Shown here one piece after another: positions 41,753 to 52,388 of a DNA stretch of 64,000 nucleotides. The notes under the pieces are model-generated. The model saw nothing but the letters and a program-made list of their open reading frames with translations. It was not told where the DNA came from and did not search any database. The translations under genes were made by a program, and so were the position numbers. The DNA is taken from assembly GCA_014281115.1 (NCBI GenBank), contig JACONQ010000015.1, positions 248,001 through 312,000 on the forward strand, in the 5' to 3' direction. The DNA comes from Laburnicola sp. R22_1. Lineage: Eukaryota > Ascomycota > Dothideomycetes > Pleosporales > Didymosphaeriaceae. Each line of letters starts with the position of its first letter. The first letter of the stretch is position 1.

Positions 41753-41901
41753 TATAATAGAATAAACTCCACTATACGGATTATATAGTAAGCTAGTGTC
41801 TAGTTGGCTCTTAAGAATTTAATAGGCGGTTTCTTTCTTCTGGCACATATAACTTAATTTATTTTTCTACTAAGTCTTAATTAGGACTAGGTTCTCCCAC
41901 A
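41753..41901 (+). repeat. 5' LTR of G5-B
   Basis: 149 bp, reverse complement of 41420-41568. Starts TATAATAG (from TGTAGTGG) and ends GGTTCTCCCACA. Confidence 0.82.
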
Positions 41902-42207
41902 AAATTAGCGACTAACCCGCGACTTAAATCTCTAAAACCTTAACCTTAGGAAGGCCATTATATTAGTACTCTAATATAGACAAGTAGTGTTGTCTAAGAA
42001 AAAGACAAGATAGAATAATAGCGGCGCGTAGTGGTGTGCGGAACAGCGTATACTAGGGATAGAAAAAAACTCTAAAAAAGACTTAGGGGCGAAATTAGGC
42101 GTAACTAAGCATGGCGCTAACCTTAAAATAGAAATATAACCTAAGCTTTAATTAGCAACTATACTAGCCCTTATTAAACTACACTACTAGGAATAAATAA
42201 TAAATAA

Positions 42208-42690
42208 TAAACACTAATAACTCTAGTATATGCACAAATTAGGCATAGAGCGTAGACTTTAGAACTAGACTAGACTAGACTAGCACCAGACTAGACTAAG
42301 TCCTAGACTAGAAAATAACCAGAACTAGGCACCGAACAACTCTTAGAGTTAGAATATTAAGCCTCTAGAAACAAATAACAAATACTAATAACCCTAGTAT
42401 ATGCATAAATTATGTATAGAGCGTGGACTTTAGGACTAGACTAGACTAAGACCTAGACTAGGAAATAACTAGAACTAGGCACTAAGCGACTCTTAGAGTT
42501 GGAATATTAAGCCTCTAGAAACGAATAATAAAAAATAATAACCCTAGTATGTATATAATATTATGCGTAGAGTATAGGCCTAGATATAAGGAGTATAAAA
42601 ATAGAATAAAAATAGAAGCCTAGATTAAGAAGTAGTTAGAACTAGGCGCCAAAAGACGCTTAGAGCTAAAATTACCCTGCTAAAACTAGA
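42208..42690 (+). repeat. Tandem array in the G5-B leader, three units of ~150-171 bp
   Basis: The word CTAGTATATGC (or CTAGTATGTAT) recurs near 42,223, 42,393 and 42,543. Each unit contains AGAACTAGGCAC and AGAGTTAGAATATTAAGCC and varying numbers of CTAGA/CTAGACTAG micro-repeats, which explain the different unit lengths. It lies between LTR and Gag. Confidence 0.75.
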
Positions 42691-42899
42691 CAACTAAGCA
42701 ATTATAAATAGATAAAAACTAAGAATAGACTAGGGCACCTAGACCCAGACTAAGGAAAGGACCAAAGCTAGACACTGTATTATTCTTAGAATCCAAAACT
42801 AAGGCGAAGTTAGAAAAAGCTAAGAGATAATAATAAGTATAGGTGCGTAGAGGTAGAAATAGAAGTAAAAAAAAGAAGAACTAGAACACTAAATCTAAC

Positions 42900-44450
42900 T
42901 ACCTAAGAAACTAACTAGATAACTAGTAATAATAATAATTGCTACTAGAAGACTAAACAACTATTAGCGATTCTAGTTAGAGGGCCTAGATTACGACAAG
43001 ATACGTGAGTTCCTTAATATTCTAGCACTTAGGAAGCGTAAGAATCTAAGTCTAAAATTTTCTTAGGCTGTTAGTTTTATAGAGATGATAAGCTTGACTA
43101 ATAAGGGTATTTATATACCTACTAAAGGGTCTTCGCTCCTTATAGAAAGCTTCTTATAAGAATCTAAAGGGAAAGCACTAATACTACCTTAGCTAGCTAA
43201 TGACGCTAATACCCTTATAGCGCAAATAGTAATAGCCTTATAATTCCTTACTAATAAAGCCACCTAGTAGAACCTAGTGTAGAGCCTTATTATAAAACCT
43301 AACCTATTCTTAGGCAAGAAGCTGCACTTTATAAGAGATAATATAATCTAGTTTTTTTAAGACTATAAAAATTATACAAACTACTACTAGTACTTTAAAA
43401 AAGATAAGATTGTTAGAGTTAAGAAATATTATAGCCAAGAGATCTAGAATATACTTAACTTCTTAATACTAGAATACTCTAAGGTAGGAGAAGAAGAGGT
43501 ATAGTAGAAGCTATGAGTGGCTATGCGTAGGTGTTAGTAGAGTTAGGATTAGGCCTAAACTAAGAAAACAAAGAAAGTATTAAAGGCGTGGCTAGTATAG
43601 TATTAAGTAATAACAAACCTTAATATCTATAATTTTCTAGACAAGTTTACAATTAGGTTTAGAAAATGCCGAAGGGCAGGCATAGTTATAGAAAGCTAGA
43701 AGGGTATACTTCTTATCTAAGGTCTAAGTAAGCAGCTAGCGGGCAATATTCTAATAAAGAACGACTAGTTAATAGAGAGACCCATAGAGCTTAACTTCGA
43801 TATAATAAAGAGATGGCTTTTAAGTAAGGCTCGAATCTAGTTAGAAAAACACATACTAGATCTAATATATTAAATCTAAGCGCTAATACTATCTTAGAGT
43901 ATTAAGCTATAAGTACCACTAATGCCGCAAAGTATTTTCTAACCTACTAGACTTAACCTAAACCTCTAATAAGCAAGACTATAAGGAGCTCTAGGCGCGT
44001 AAGTAATCTTAGACTTAACTGTCTCTTAATATAAAGTAGACAAGCTAACTAAAAGGCTTAAGGCTATAAGACTTTAGAATATTCTAGTTTAGAACTAGAA
44101 CTCTTAAGAGATAGAGATTCTGTTAAACTTAACTATCTGCCAGGAAATTACTATAAGGGTAGAGTAGGCTCTAAAGTAAATAGTACTACAACGGTCCTAG
44201 TACTACGCACTAACCTAGTCTTAGGCCTATATAATAGCGCTAATATAAGTTAATATATATATGACTACGGTAGCAATAGACCTAATATAGCAAGAAGATA
44301 ACTATTTTAAAGAATGCTTTAGATGTAGAAAGGACTATATTATTACGAATAGGGAATGCGAGGAGAGAAATTTACTTAAGAATAATAGATAGGTGTACTA
44401 TAACATAGAATTACAAAGAGTCTAGTAGGGCTAACTAAATAATAATAAGA
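42900..44450 (+). pseudogene. Broken Gag of G5-B
   Basis: Purine-rich plus strand with Lys/Asn/Glu-rich fragments. A zinc-knuckle remnant reading CFRCRKDYIITNREC starts at about 44,315, with the Gly and His of the usual CxxCxxxGHxxxxC changed. Dense stops. Collinear with 33,801-35,400 in the deleted copy A. Confidence 0.65.
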
Positions 44451-45499
44451 GCGAAATATAACATATTAGTGCTAGGGTAAGTAGAACTAGATACTAATCC
44501 GCCTAGTATAGAATAAGTAGTAGATAAATAGATTAATAAAGGAGGCTCTATGGATGTCTTAGAGTTAGGGAGCCGCGATAACAGTGATAACTTACTAGGT
44601 AGAATTAGTTATAGAAGCTAATAGCAGCCAGTTTATATTTAATAAGATAATAGCACTTAGCCTCTTTTTTAAAGAGAAATTTAAAGCGGCTTAAAGGGAG
44701 CAAGCCATTCTAGATAAAGATATACTAGTAATGATTTAATCCCTAAATCTACTATGCGAACTATAAGCCGCGAGCTTAAACGCCCTAATAACCTAACTAA
44801 GTCTTAGAGAATTGCTAAAGGTAAAGATAATTGCAAATGTTAAAGTTTTTAAATAAGGCATTTTAGCGGTTTATAGAAGGAAGGACGATAATAAGAAGAA
44901 TAGAAGAAGAATAAAGTGGGTGTCTTTTTTAGAATAAGATTTTCTAATAGAAGGCATAGAAGATGTAGAGATACGTAGGCCTAATAATATCTTAGGTCTA
45001 ACCCTAAGGAAGAAGATCTCCGCGGCTAAAAAGAAAATAAAACTAGTTAATATCCTAGTGGACAGTCTTAAAGACATGCTGTCCTAAGTAATAAACGCTA
45101 GAGTTAGCCTAATAGTCTAAGAAGTACTTAGTAATATGCTAGGAGTTGAAAAGGCGATATTTAAGGACGCTTTTAGCGAAGGGAACCTATACTAGCTGTG
45201 GACACCGATCGCCACTATAGAGGAAGTAACTAATAAAGACTTAGACACCGGGCACGCTAATTACGCACCTATCTCTAGAATCTAAGTCTCTAAATAGATA
45301 TTAGTTAAGCTTAAGAATAGAGTGGTTACTTGCTGTGGGCCTTATAAACTAAATTTATTTTAAGCACTACTATAGGTAAACTAGATAGCTAGTATGAGTA
45401 TATTAATTATAAAGGCATAGTTTAGTAAAGCGACATTAACTATAACTATTACTAATAGGAAAGATCTTAAGAGAGAATTAGGAGTTAAACATATAAAAA

Positions 45500-47782
45500 G
45501 AGACTATTTCTAAGTAATATACTAGATTAATAAGTATTAGATAAGTGTCTTACTTAACATAGGTGCGGAATTAAACACTGTCTGCCTTAGCACTGCTAAA
45601 GCTATAGGTCTCTAGATTATATCTATGCTACCTTAATTGTAAAGTGTAAAACTAATAACTATAAATAATAATTATAAGAATTTCTAAGGTGTTGTATTCT
45701 AAGCCCTAATTAGAGTAGGCTAGGTTGTTGTTATAATAACGCTATTTGTTGTTAGGTCCTTATCTAGTGCTATTATTCTAAAAAACCCATTCTTAGCAAA
45801 CGCGAAGGCGGAATTCTTTTATAAAAATAATGGCAAGACCTACTATAAGCTATAGGATAATAAGGAGCTCTACTCTACGTAATTTATGGCTACTTACGCT
45901 AATCTATTTAACCTAAGAGGCGTAATTATTACTAAGGTAATAGAAAACTTTAAGGGAACGTAGTAGCCAGGGCTAGCATTCCTAAGCACTTAGAATATCT
46001 AGAACTTAGCGCTAATATAGTCTTAGAGTAGTGGCTTTACTATGGGTTAATATTAATAATAAGTAAGGCTAATATTAAGCTCGAGTAGAAATTAGGGCTA
46101 AGGACCTAAAAGTAGGCGCTAAATTAGGCAGTGCTAACTTGCGAAGAGGAAATTGCGAATAGAAATAAATAGCTCGTATAAGACGCTAATAATGACTAGT
46201 TAGTAACGGATCTAAATGAGGATTTTATCTACTATGCTAATTAAGGTACGATTAGAAGGCACATAGACGGTGGCATTATTATTTAAGATAACTAAGAACT
46301 TCTAGTTATTAATTTACTAGGCTGCGATAAAGAAGTTAATAAGATCCTCTAGGCTCTAACTATGTAGATAGAGTTTAAAAAGGTAATAAGAGTAAAGAGC
46401 AACGTGTTCTAGGCAGAATAAATAAAGATAATTAATAGAACTAAAATAGCTTTTAAAGTAAACACTATATATAAGACTAAGAATAAGAAGGTTAACTCTA
46501 TATATAACTTAGACGTTAAGTCTTAGAATATTAAGGACTAGTTAGACTATAAGTAGGAGGCTATAAAAAAGTAAAAGAGGACTAACACTAGGCCTTAGCT
46601 ATTTAACAAATATCTCCTTAACTAGTGGGCGGAATTCCTAAGAGGCAATTAGTTAACACTAGAATAGATTATAGAAATAAAGGTTAGCTTAGATCTCTTA
46701 TTTTAGGAAAGAGACATATTACTAAAAGTCTTATATTAAAGGGAACCAGCCCTATCTTTTAAATTTACTAAGTTAGGGCGAGTGTATCCTAATATGGCTT
46801 TACTAGTTAAGATCTATATAGTTAACTATGTCGCTTAGAAGGAATTGCACTTTTTAGTTCCTTAGAAACTTAGGAATATAGTTATTAATATAGTGTAGCA
46901 GAGGCTTAATTAGGGCGTGCTAGAGTATAGTAGAAGTCTATATCGCAACCTATGATTTTTAGTTAAGAAGAAGGATAGAGGATACTAACTAATTAATAAC
47001 GCCCAACGTATTAATAGCGTTATAGTCTAAGATAGTAATCTTTCTCTAAATCCTAATAAGTTCTTAAAAGAGTTTACTAGTTATCTTATAATATTCCTTA
47101 TTAACTTCTTTTCTAGATATAACTAAGTAACCCTTTATAAACTTTTTCGCGCTATAATTATATTCTATACGCCTCTAGAACTTATCTAGTAATATATGTT
47201 GTCTATAGGAACAACTAATTCTGTGGCTAAGTTTATGCGGATTATTATAAAGATTTTTTATAACTAGATTTCCTCTTACTATATGCCTTATATAGATAAT
47301 ATTATAGTAAAGGGCCTAAAGACTAACTATAATAGAGAGATGCTTAAGAAAAAAATCTATAGATATATCGCGAAATACCTTATAAATCTTAATTAGGTTC
47401 TAGCGGATATAGAACTAACGAGCGTTACTGTATTAGGCAAGAAGTCTAATTAGGGCTACGCTACTATAGATATAGTTAGCTATGTGGTTAATAAGGATGG
47501 TTAACACCTATTCTAAAAGAAAGTGGCTAAAATTATTAAATAGCCGCCTTACAACTATGCTAAAGATATCTAAATCTTTTTTAGAGTTTATGTGTACTAT
47601 TAAATCTAGATTAAAAACTTCGCAAAGATTACTACACTACTATTTACACTATTATATAAGGGCGTAGAGTTTTACTAGAAAATTATAGAGAATATAGTAA
47701 TATAGTAATTAAAAAAGAGTATTACTTCTACTCTAGTATTAGTGTCTATTAACTACTTAGAGCTATTATAGAAAGTAGTAAT
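45500..47782 (+). pseudogene. Broken protease-RT of G5-B, cut by G4
   Basis: Protease remnant SVLLNIGAELNTV at about 45,545 (Asp of the D-S-G triad read as Asn). RT around 46,890-47,480: FLVKKKDRGY*LINNAQRIN, SLNPNKFLKEF, the NSVAKFMR block and YMPYIDNIIVKG, in which the catalytic YxDD reads YIDN. The region before RNase H is separated by the G4 insertion after GTAAT at 47778-47782. Confidence 0.72.
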
Positions 47783-48060
47783 TATAACAGTTTATGGCTA
47801 CCTTCCTGCTAGTTATTTACTATTACCTTTTCTTTTACACCCTAATAGTGCCTTTCACCTTATAGAAGGCGCCTTTCCTAGTTAGTATTAGCGCGTGGTT
47901 TGCGTGGGCCTATGCCCTACGCTGTCCACTATATAAGTAAGGGCTCCCTAGTTTCTTTTCTTATCCTCTATCTTAGTATAGTCTTAATTTAGTTATCTCT
48001 TTTAACTATACTAGCTGTTCCTAAGAGGTTTGCCCTATAAGGCCGTGTACCGCCCTTATA
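47783..48060 (+). repeat. 5' LTR of G4
   Basis: 278 bp, starts TATAACAGTTTATGG (right copy TGTAACGGTTTGTGG). Contains ATCTTAGTATA (47970-47980), the segment complementary to the putative primer-binding site. Confidence 0.88.
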
Positions 48061-48061
48061 T

Positions 48062-48072
48062 TATACTAAGAT
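48062..48072 (+). other. Putative self-priming primer-binding site of G4
   Basis: TATACTAAGAT, one base after the LTR, is the exact reverse complement of ATCTTAGTATA at 47970-47980. Same layout as G1, including the one-base gap. The less mutated right LTR keeps the same 11-nt word. Confidence 0.65.
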
Positions 48073-48160
48073 CAAATTTCTTTAGCTATAGACGGCGACA
48101 TAATATCTACTTCTCCCTTAAGACGCTGCCTATAGATAGTTAAATTAGTGGAAGTTTTAG

Positions 48161-48391
48161 CTTACTAGGTTAGGCTAGAAGCGTGTTAGTTACTTTGGTG
48201 CCAGGCAGTATTGTTACACTACGCTAAGATGGGTTAGGCCATTACTTACTAGGTTAGGCCAGAAGTTTATTAGTTACTTTAGTGCTAGGCAGTATTACTA
48301 CACTACGCTAAGGTGGATCAGGCCATTACTTACTAGGTTAGGCCAGAAGTTGTTAGTCACTTTAGTGCTAGGCAGTATTATTATACTACGC
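48161..48391 (+). repeat. 84-bp tandem repeat, ~2.75 copies, in the G4 leader
   Basis: Units start CTTACTAGGTTAGGC at 48161, 48245 and 48329, exactly 84 bp apart. Each includes TTAGTTACTTTRGTGC, CAGGCAGTATT and ACTACGCTAAG. Differences are mostly C/T and G/A. 84 is a multiple of 3, but the region precedes the Gag ATG. Function unknown; packaging or leader structure is possible. Confidence 0.85.
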
Positions 48392-48740
48392 TAAGGCCTA
48401 CTTAGAGAGGTCGCTCACCTAGTTAGGTAGAGAGTTCCTAAACAAATAAACAACAATTACTAAATAACAACCACTACGCCACACCCTGTAGAGCCAACTT
48501 GCCTAATAACCTCCTTTTAGCGCTATTATGGCAAGGGCACAAGACACAGAGCTAGGCCACAGAGGTAACACAAAGGTCGAAGTTTCACGCATTTTATCTC
48601 ACACTTTATCTTTTACCAAATCTTTTCTTGGCTTGGACCGTGCGCCAGCTCGCACGCTACATAAGACCTGCCACCCCAGGTCTATCTACTACACCCTCTC
48701 CGCAACCCCCACTTCGCTCCATCCCACTACTGCCCACACT

Positions 48741-49006
48741 ATGGCAAGCCGCCGCCCTTTAATTTAGGAGACTCCTGGAACGTTCCTAGCGTCCTTTCTA
48801 CCCCTGGATAGTTCCGGGATCGACAATACAGAGGTGGACGTTCGCCTGCACCCCACCAATAATAGTCTACATAACGCTCGCCTTAAGAAGATTTCCCCAC
48901 TTAACCCTACCAGCGAGCTGTTATCTGTCCAGCGCGGAAAGCAGCTAATAGCTAGTCCCTAGACAACTAGTCACTCTGCCTCTAGCCTAATAAAGAAAAA
49001 GAGCAT
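48741..49006 (+). pseudogene. Gag N-terminus of G4, cut by Tc1-like insertion a
   Basis: ATG at 48741 opens MASRRPLI, then TAG, then ETPGTFLASFLPLDSSGIDN and DVRLHPTNNSLHNARLKKIS in the same frame. Only two stops in about 88 codons. The frame is broken by the TA insertion at 49007-49008. An upstream frame from 48528 runs into this ATG without known character. Confidence 0.6.
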
Positions 49007-49008
49007 TA

Positions 49009-50536
49009 CGGAGGTGCCTTTCAAAAGTCTTTTCCTGGACCGTGCACAGTGACGCAAGCTAAAAACGCCACCAAATTCTTCGTACGAGAGACATCTCTAT
49101 TCAATATCAACCCAATCATCTACTATAGGAGCTTCAAACCGTCGTACCTTCTCAGTCTTACCCTCTCTATACTCATTACCACCTTCAAGACGAAGAATCT
49201 CCTGAATATGCCGCTCAATCCTCTCAATCCAAGCCTGAATCCGCCACTGTTCTAACTCCCCCCATGCCTCTTGCCATACACGCTCTGCCTCAGCTCTTGA
49301 CCGAGGAGACCCTTTCTTTGTTGTTACTCTTTTCATATGAGGCCAGGCTGGCTCAATCATATTCAAGTCAGGGGAGTTTCTAGGCCATAGTAATTGTACG
49401 ACCCTAGCCAAGCTATAGAGCCTGTCTTTATAGAAAGACTTATGTGGGCTTGCACCATCCTCTTGAACTATTACCCCAGGTTGAGTCTTCTCACATTCTC
49501 GTACGAAGGGAATTAGTTTAGGAATAACAACCTGACGGCAGTATCTCCACCAATCAATCCCAGTTCCGCTCCCTCTTTCAAGCTTACCATGCTTTCTATC
49601 CCACTTCCATTGTGGTTTTCGTCCTGGCTGATTTCGAAGGCCCATTCGAGCTAAAGGCGTATTTAGCTCCCACTCTGCCTTAAGAATAGGCTCGAGTTCT
49701 CTATTTATAGCTTCTAGTTCTTGATCTGCAATCTTTCTTTCGCTCTTTGTCTCTGCCTTCCAGATATGACATGGGCCTTTTAAGTCGTACGAAAAGCAAC
49801 CCCAAAACATAAACTTAGAGAACCCCTTCCACCGCGGCCGAATGCAGGACTTAACAAAACGCTCAGAAGGTAGACGCCAAACGCGGTATCCCCCTCTTCA
49901 AAGACCATAGACAACAGATGTCTCATCAGACCAGATAACCTTTTTCCAGTCTTCAATCGTCCAGTCCTTATAATTAAGAGCAAATTGATAACGGGCTCGC
50001 TTCATCTTATCTGTTAGCCCTGGTTTGCGGGTGGGCTTTGTCTTTCGATATCCAGATGCTCTAAGGATTCGCCAGACTGTGATATCTGACACTCCTCCAA
50101 TCTCTGCTGCGATTTGAGCGCAGGTCTTCTCGCGAGCATATCAATCTCAACGGACCTTTAACAGTACATCTTTAACTAGCTCCTCAGTTTGCTTCTTTAG
50201 GCGGCCGGATCGATTGCCATCTTCAACTTATTTATCAAGGATCGTCTTGCTCTCAGCGGGGTTTAGTCCTCGGGTGATAGCCTTGCGATAGATAGCATTA
50301 ACCGTGCGCGGCTGGATTCCAGTTATAGACTCGATCTCAGTATTTGAAAAGCCAGCCAGCTTTAGAGTCAAGGCTTGAGCTCGGGTGGCAATGTCGTACG
50401 AAGGCATTATCAGGTAGATAGAAGAGTAGCAATGATGAAGATTGAGGGATTTTTGCTATGAGGGGTGCTAGCGCCAAGAGCAGTGGCTTACGCCACCGTG
50501 CACGGTCCAGGAAAAGACTTTTGAAAGGCACCTCCG
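49009..50536 (-). mobile_element. Tc1/mariner-like transposon a, inserted in G4 gag
   Basis: 1,528 bp. Terminal inverted repeats of at least 39 bp (about 51 bp with a few mismatches), tip CGGAGGTGCCTTTCAAAAG, TA duplicated at 49007-49008 and 50537-50538. GC-balanced and clearly younger than the G4 sequence around it. Encodes a transposase on the minus strand. Confidence 0.92.
49097..50407 (-). pseudogene. Tc1/mariner transposase (DDE_3 type) with four in-frame stops
   Basis: One uninterrupted frame of 437 codons from MPSYDIATRAQALTLK to VDDWVDIE, broken only by four nonsense codons (after ILDK, at VR* and D* shortly after, and after VVYGL). N-terminal helix-turn-helix region (GFSNTEIESITGIQPRTV), a second HTH (SDITVWRILRASGY), then the catalytic blocks VIWSDETSV, VIVQEDGASPHKS and PRNSPDLNMIEPAW, all with acidic residues intact. 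At least one TGA (GL*RGG) fits CGA-to-TGA. Reversal of few changes would restore a reading frame, so this copy was hit lightly. Confidence 0.88.
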
Positions 50537-50607
50537 TATTAAACTACTAAAAAAGGTCTACTCTAAGCTCGGCCATATAGTGGTCGGCCACATATAGTGA
50601 TCGGCCA

Positions 50608-50669
50608 CCCCACCCAAAGCAGCCACACAGTTTGGAGTCCCCACCCAAAGCAGCCACACAGTTTGGAGT
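50608..50669 (+). repeat. 31-bp perfect tandem duplication at one end of transposon E
   Basis: CCCCACCCAAAGCAGCCACA onward occurs at 50608-50638 and 50639-50669 without a mismatch. The other terminus has no such duplication. It includes the inner CCCCACC box shared by the pogo-like elements. Confidence 0.9.
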
Positions 50670-50735
50670 CGCGATTTCTCAACAACAACAATTACAATTG
50701 CCATTCAGTACACATAGAACTAAGTTCAAGTGCTG

Positions 50736-52355
50736 CTACTGCTGCTGCTGCTTTTGAGCTTCTTTCTCTAGTGAACTACTTGCCTGTTGAGCCTGTAAAG
50801 CAGCTGCTCGGTCAATAGCAGCCTTTATAGCCTCAACATTACTGAAGCGCTCATTTGGATTAACTTGAACGCGCTTTCTGACGCGGGTGATCTTAGCACT
50901 ATCTAGTTGATATTTGAGTCGTTGATTTTCAGCCTCAAGTTGGGCTGCCCTGGTGTTGGCTTCTGCAATAGCCTTGCCTGCCTTGCCAAGCACTACGCGG
51001 GTGCTTCGTGAGAGAGATTCTGACAACAGCAGCTGTTGTTGAGCCTTATATAGAGCCTGTGAGCTCCGAGGGGTGTTGAAGACTTGATCTGCAGTTACTA
51101 GCCCCTGACTGCTCGCTGGAGGGGTGACTGGCCGGCCAGTTACTTGAGATGAGAGCAGCACAAGGTCTGGGTTGTATGGGCAGAGCCCTGCAGCCCTCCA
51201 GCCGGCTCGGATAACTCGCTCTGAGAGTCCTTCTTCTCTAGCTTTGTTGTATGATATAACGAAGCGCTCTTTTTTGATAGGTGCTGCGTCATTAAGGGCT
51301 GAGAGAGCTCGTATCTCACCACTGTACTTGGATTTGAGTACCGAGAAAGGAGCAAGATCCAACGGCTGAAGCAGGTGTGAGGAGTGAGCTGGAAGATACA
51401 AGAGGTGGATCTTGTTAACCTTGCAGAGCCACATAAAGTCAATAGGGATGTGGGAGCCATAGCCGTTAAGAAAGAGGAGCCGCCAGCCACTGTAAGATAG
51501 TGAAGTATTTGGCATGAAAATACGCTGCAACCATTTATAGCCAATTAAGTTTAACGTCCATCTATTCTCTAACGTTGTGTAGAGCCAATCTGGTGTGCCT
51601 TGTGCTAGAAACCACGTTGACTGTAGATGCTTGCCCTTAAAGATAACTAGGCATTAAAGCTTGACGCCGACAGCTGAGATGGTCTTAATGATTGATACCC
51701 ACTCGCGATCCTCTAGGGATTTAATATAAGCCTTCTTCTTTGATGAACTGGCAACGACCTGGGAGTTTGTACATACCCCTAGTGCGCACCTAGTCTTATC
51801 TATATTCCACATGTCTTCATACTGTATGCCCAGCTCTATTCTTGTCCGCTTAAACAGCTCAAGAAAGGCTCGTATAGTGTCTTGACTGGCTGCAGTAGTC
51901 CTTGCACTCTCGATTGTTCGGCCGACGATAGAGGCGACGCGTGGGTTGCGTGTGATGAAATGGGGTACCCATAGTTGCCCCAGAGGCTCGTAGTCACCGT
52001 TCATGTGCAGGATTCGGGTGGCCATCTCTCGCACACGGGGATAAGATGGAGGTTGTGCGCGTAAGTCCTCTTCTAGTATCCACTCTACTAGAAAGCGCTC
52101 TTGCTCCAGAGTCAATCGCTGTTGGTTGGAGTGAGCTATCGCGTTGGGTTGGCGACTGTTGATGCGCTCTTGGAGAGTTGATCGGGGCACGCCCCAGGCC
52201 TTAGCAGCCTTCCGTTGGCTTGTATAAACACCAGAATTAAGATCGCTAATAGCAGATTGTATTGCTAGTTCACGAGGATCTATTTTGAACGCGTGATGTT
52301 GAGAGTATAGATAATCAAAAAGTGAGTAACGCGTTGTGGTGGGGTGGCCGATCAC
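50736..52355 (-). pseudogene. Pogo-type transposase of element E with a single nonsense codon
   Basis: A 540-codon frame read through one TAA (minus strand, about 51,656, at a position that would be CAA). Helix-turn-helix YTSQRKAAKAWGVPRSTLQE (about residues 46-65), the WILEEDLRAQPPSYPRVREM block, then the DDE core: MWNIDKTRCALG (first Asp kept, neighbouring Glu and Gly changed), FLNGYGSHIP (second Asp changed to Asn, His to Tyr) and HLLQPLDLAPF (third Asp kept). C-terminal coiled coil rich in Gln/Ala (EANTRAAQLEAENQRLKYQL) ending in poly-Gln. No zinc knuckle, unlike C and D. The start Met lies inside the terminal repeat, so the natural start may be downstream. Confidence 0.88.
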
Positions 52356-52388
52356 TATATGTGGCCGAACACTATATGGCCGAGCTTA

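Larger units (their letters stand above)
50566..52386 (-). mobile_element. Pogo-like DNA transposon E, inserted in G4 gag
   Basis: 1,821 bp with 49-bp terminal inverted repeats (50566-50614, 52338-52386), tip AGCTCGGCCATATAGTG, TA at 50564-50565 and 52387-52388. Twenty-five bases of G4 gag separate it from Tc1-like a. GC-balanced. Confidence 0.92.

Noticed and set aside
41902..41940. tRNA-type primer-binding site for G5 just after the LTR
   Set aside because: The sequence is conserved between both copies, but I could not match it confidently to a tRNA 3' end or anticodon region, nor to the G5 LTR itself.
48161..48391. Regularly spaced repeats considered as a CRISPR-like array
   Set aside because: Units are contiguous 84-bp tandem copies without unique spacers, in a eukaryotic retrotransposon leader.
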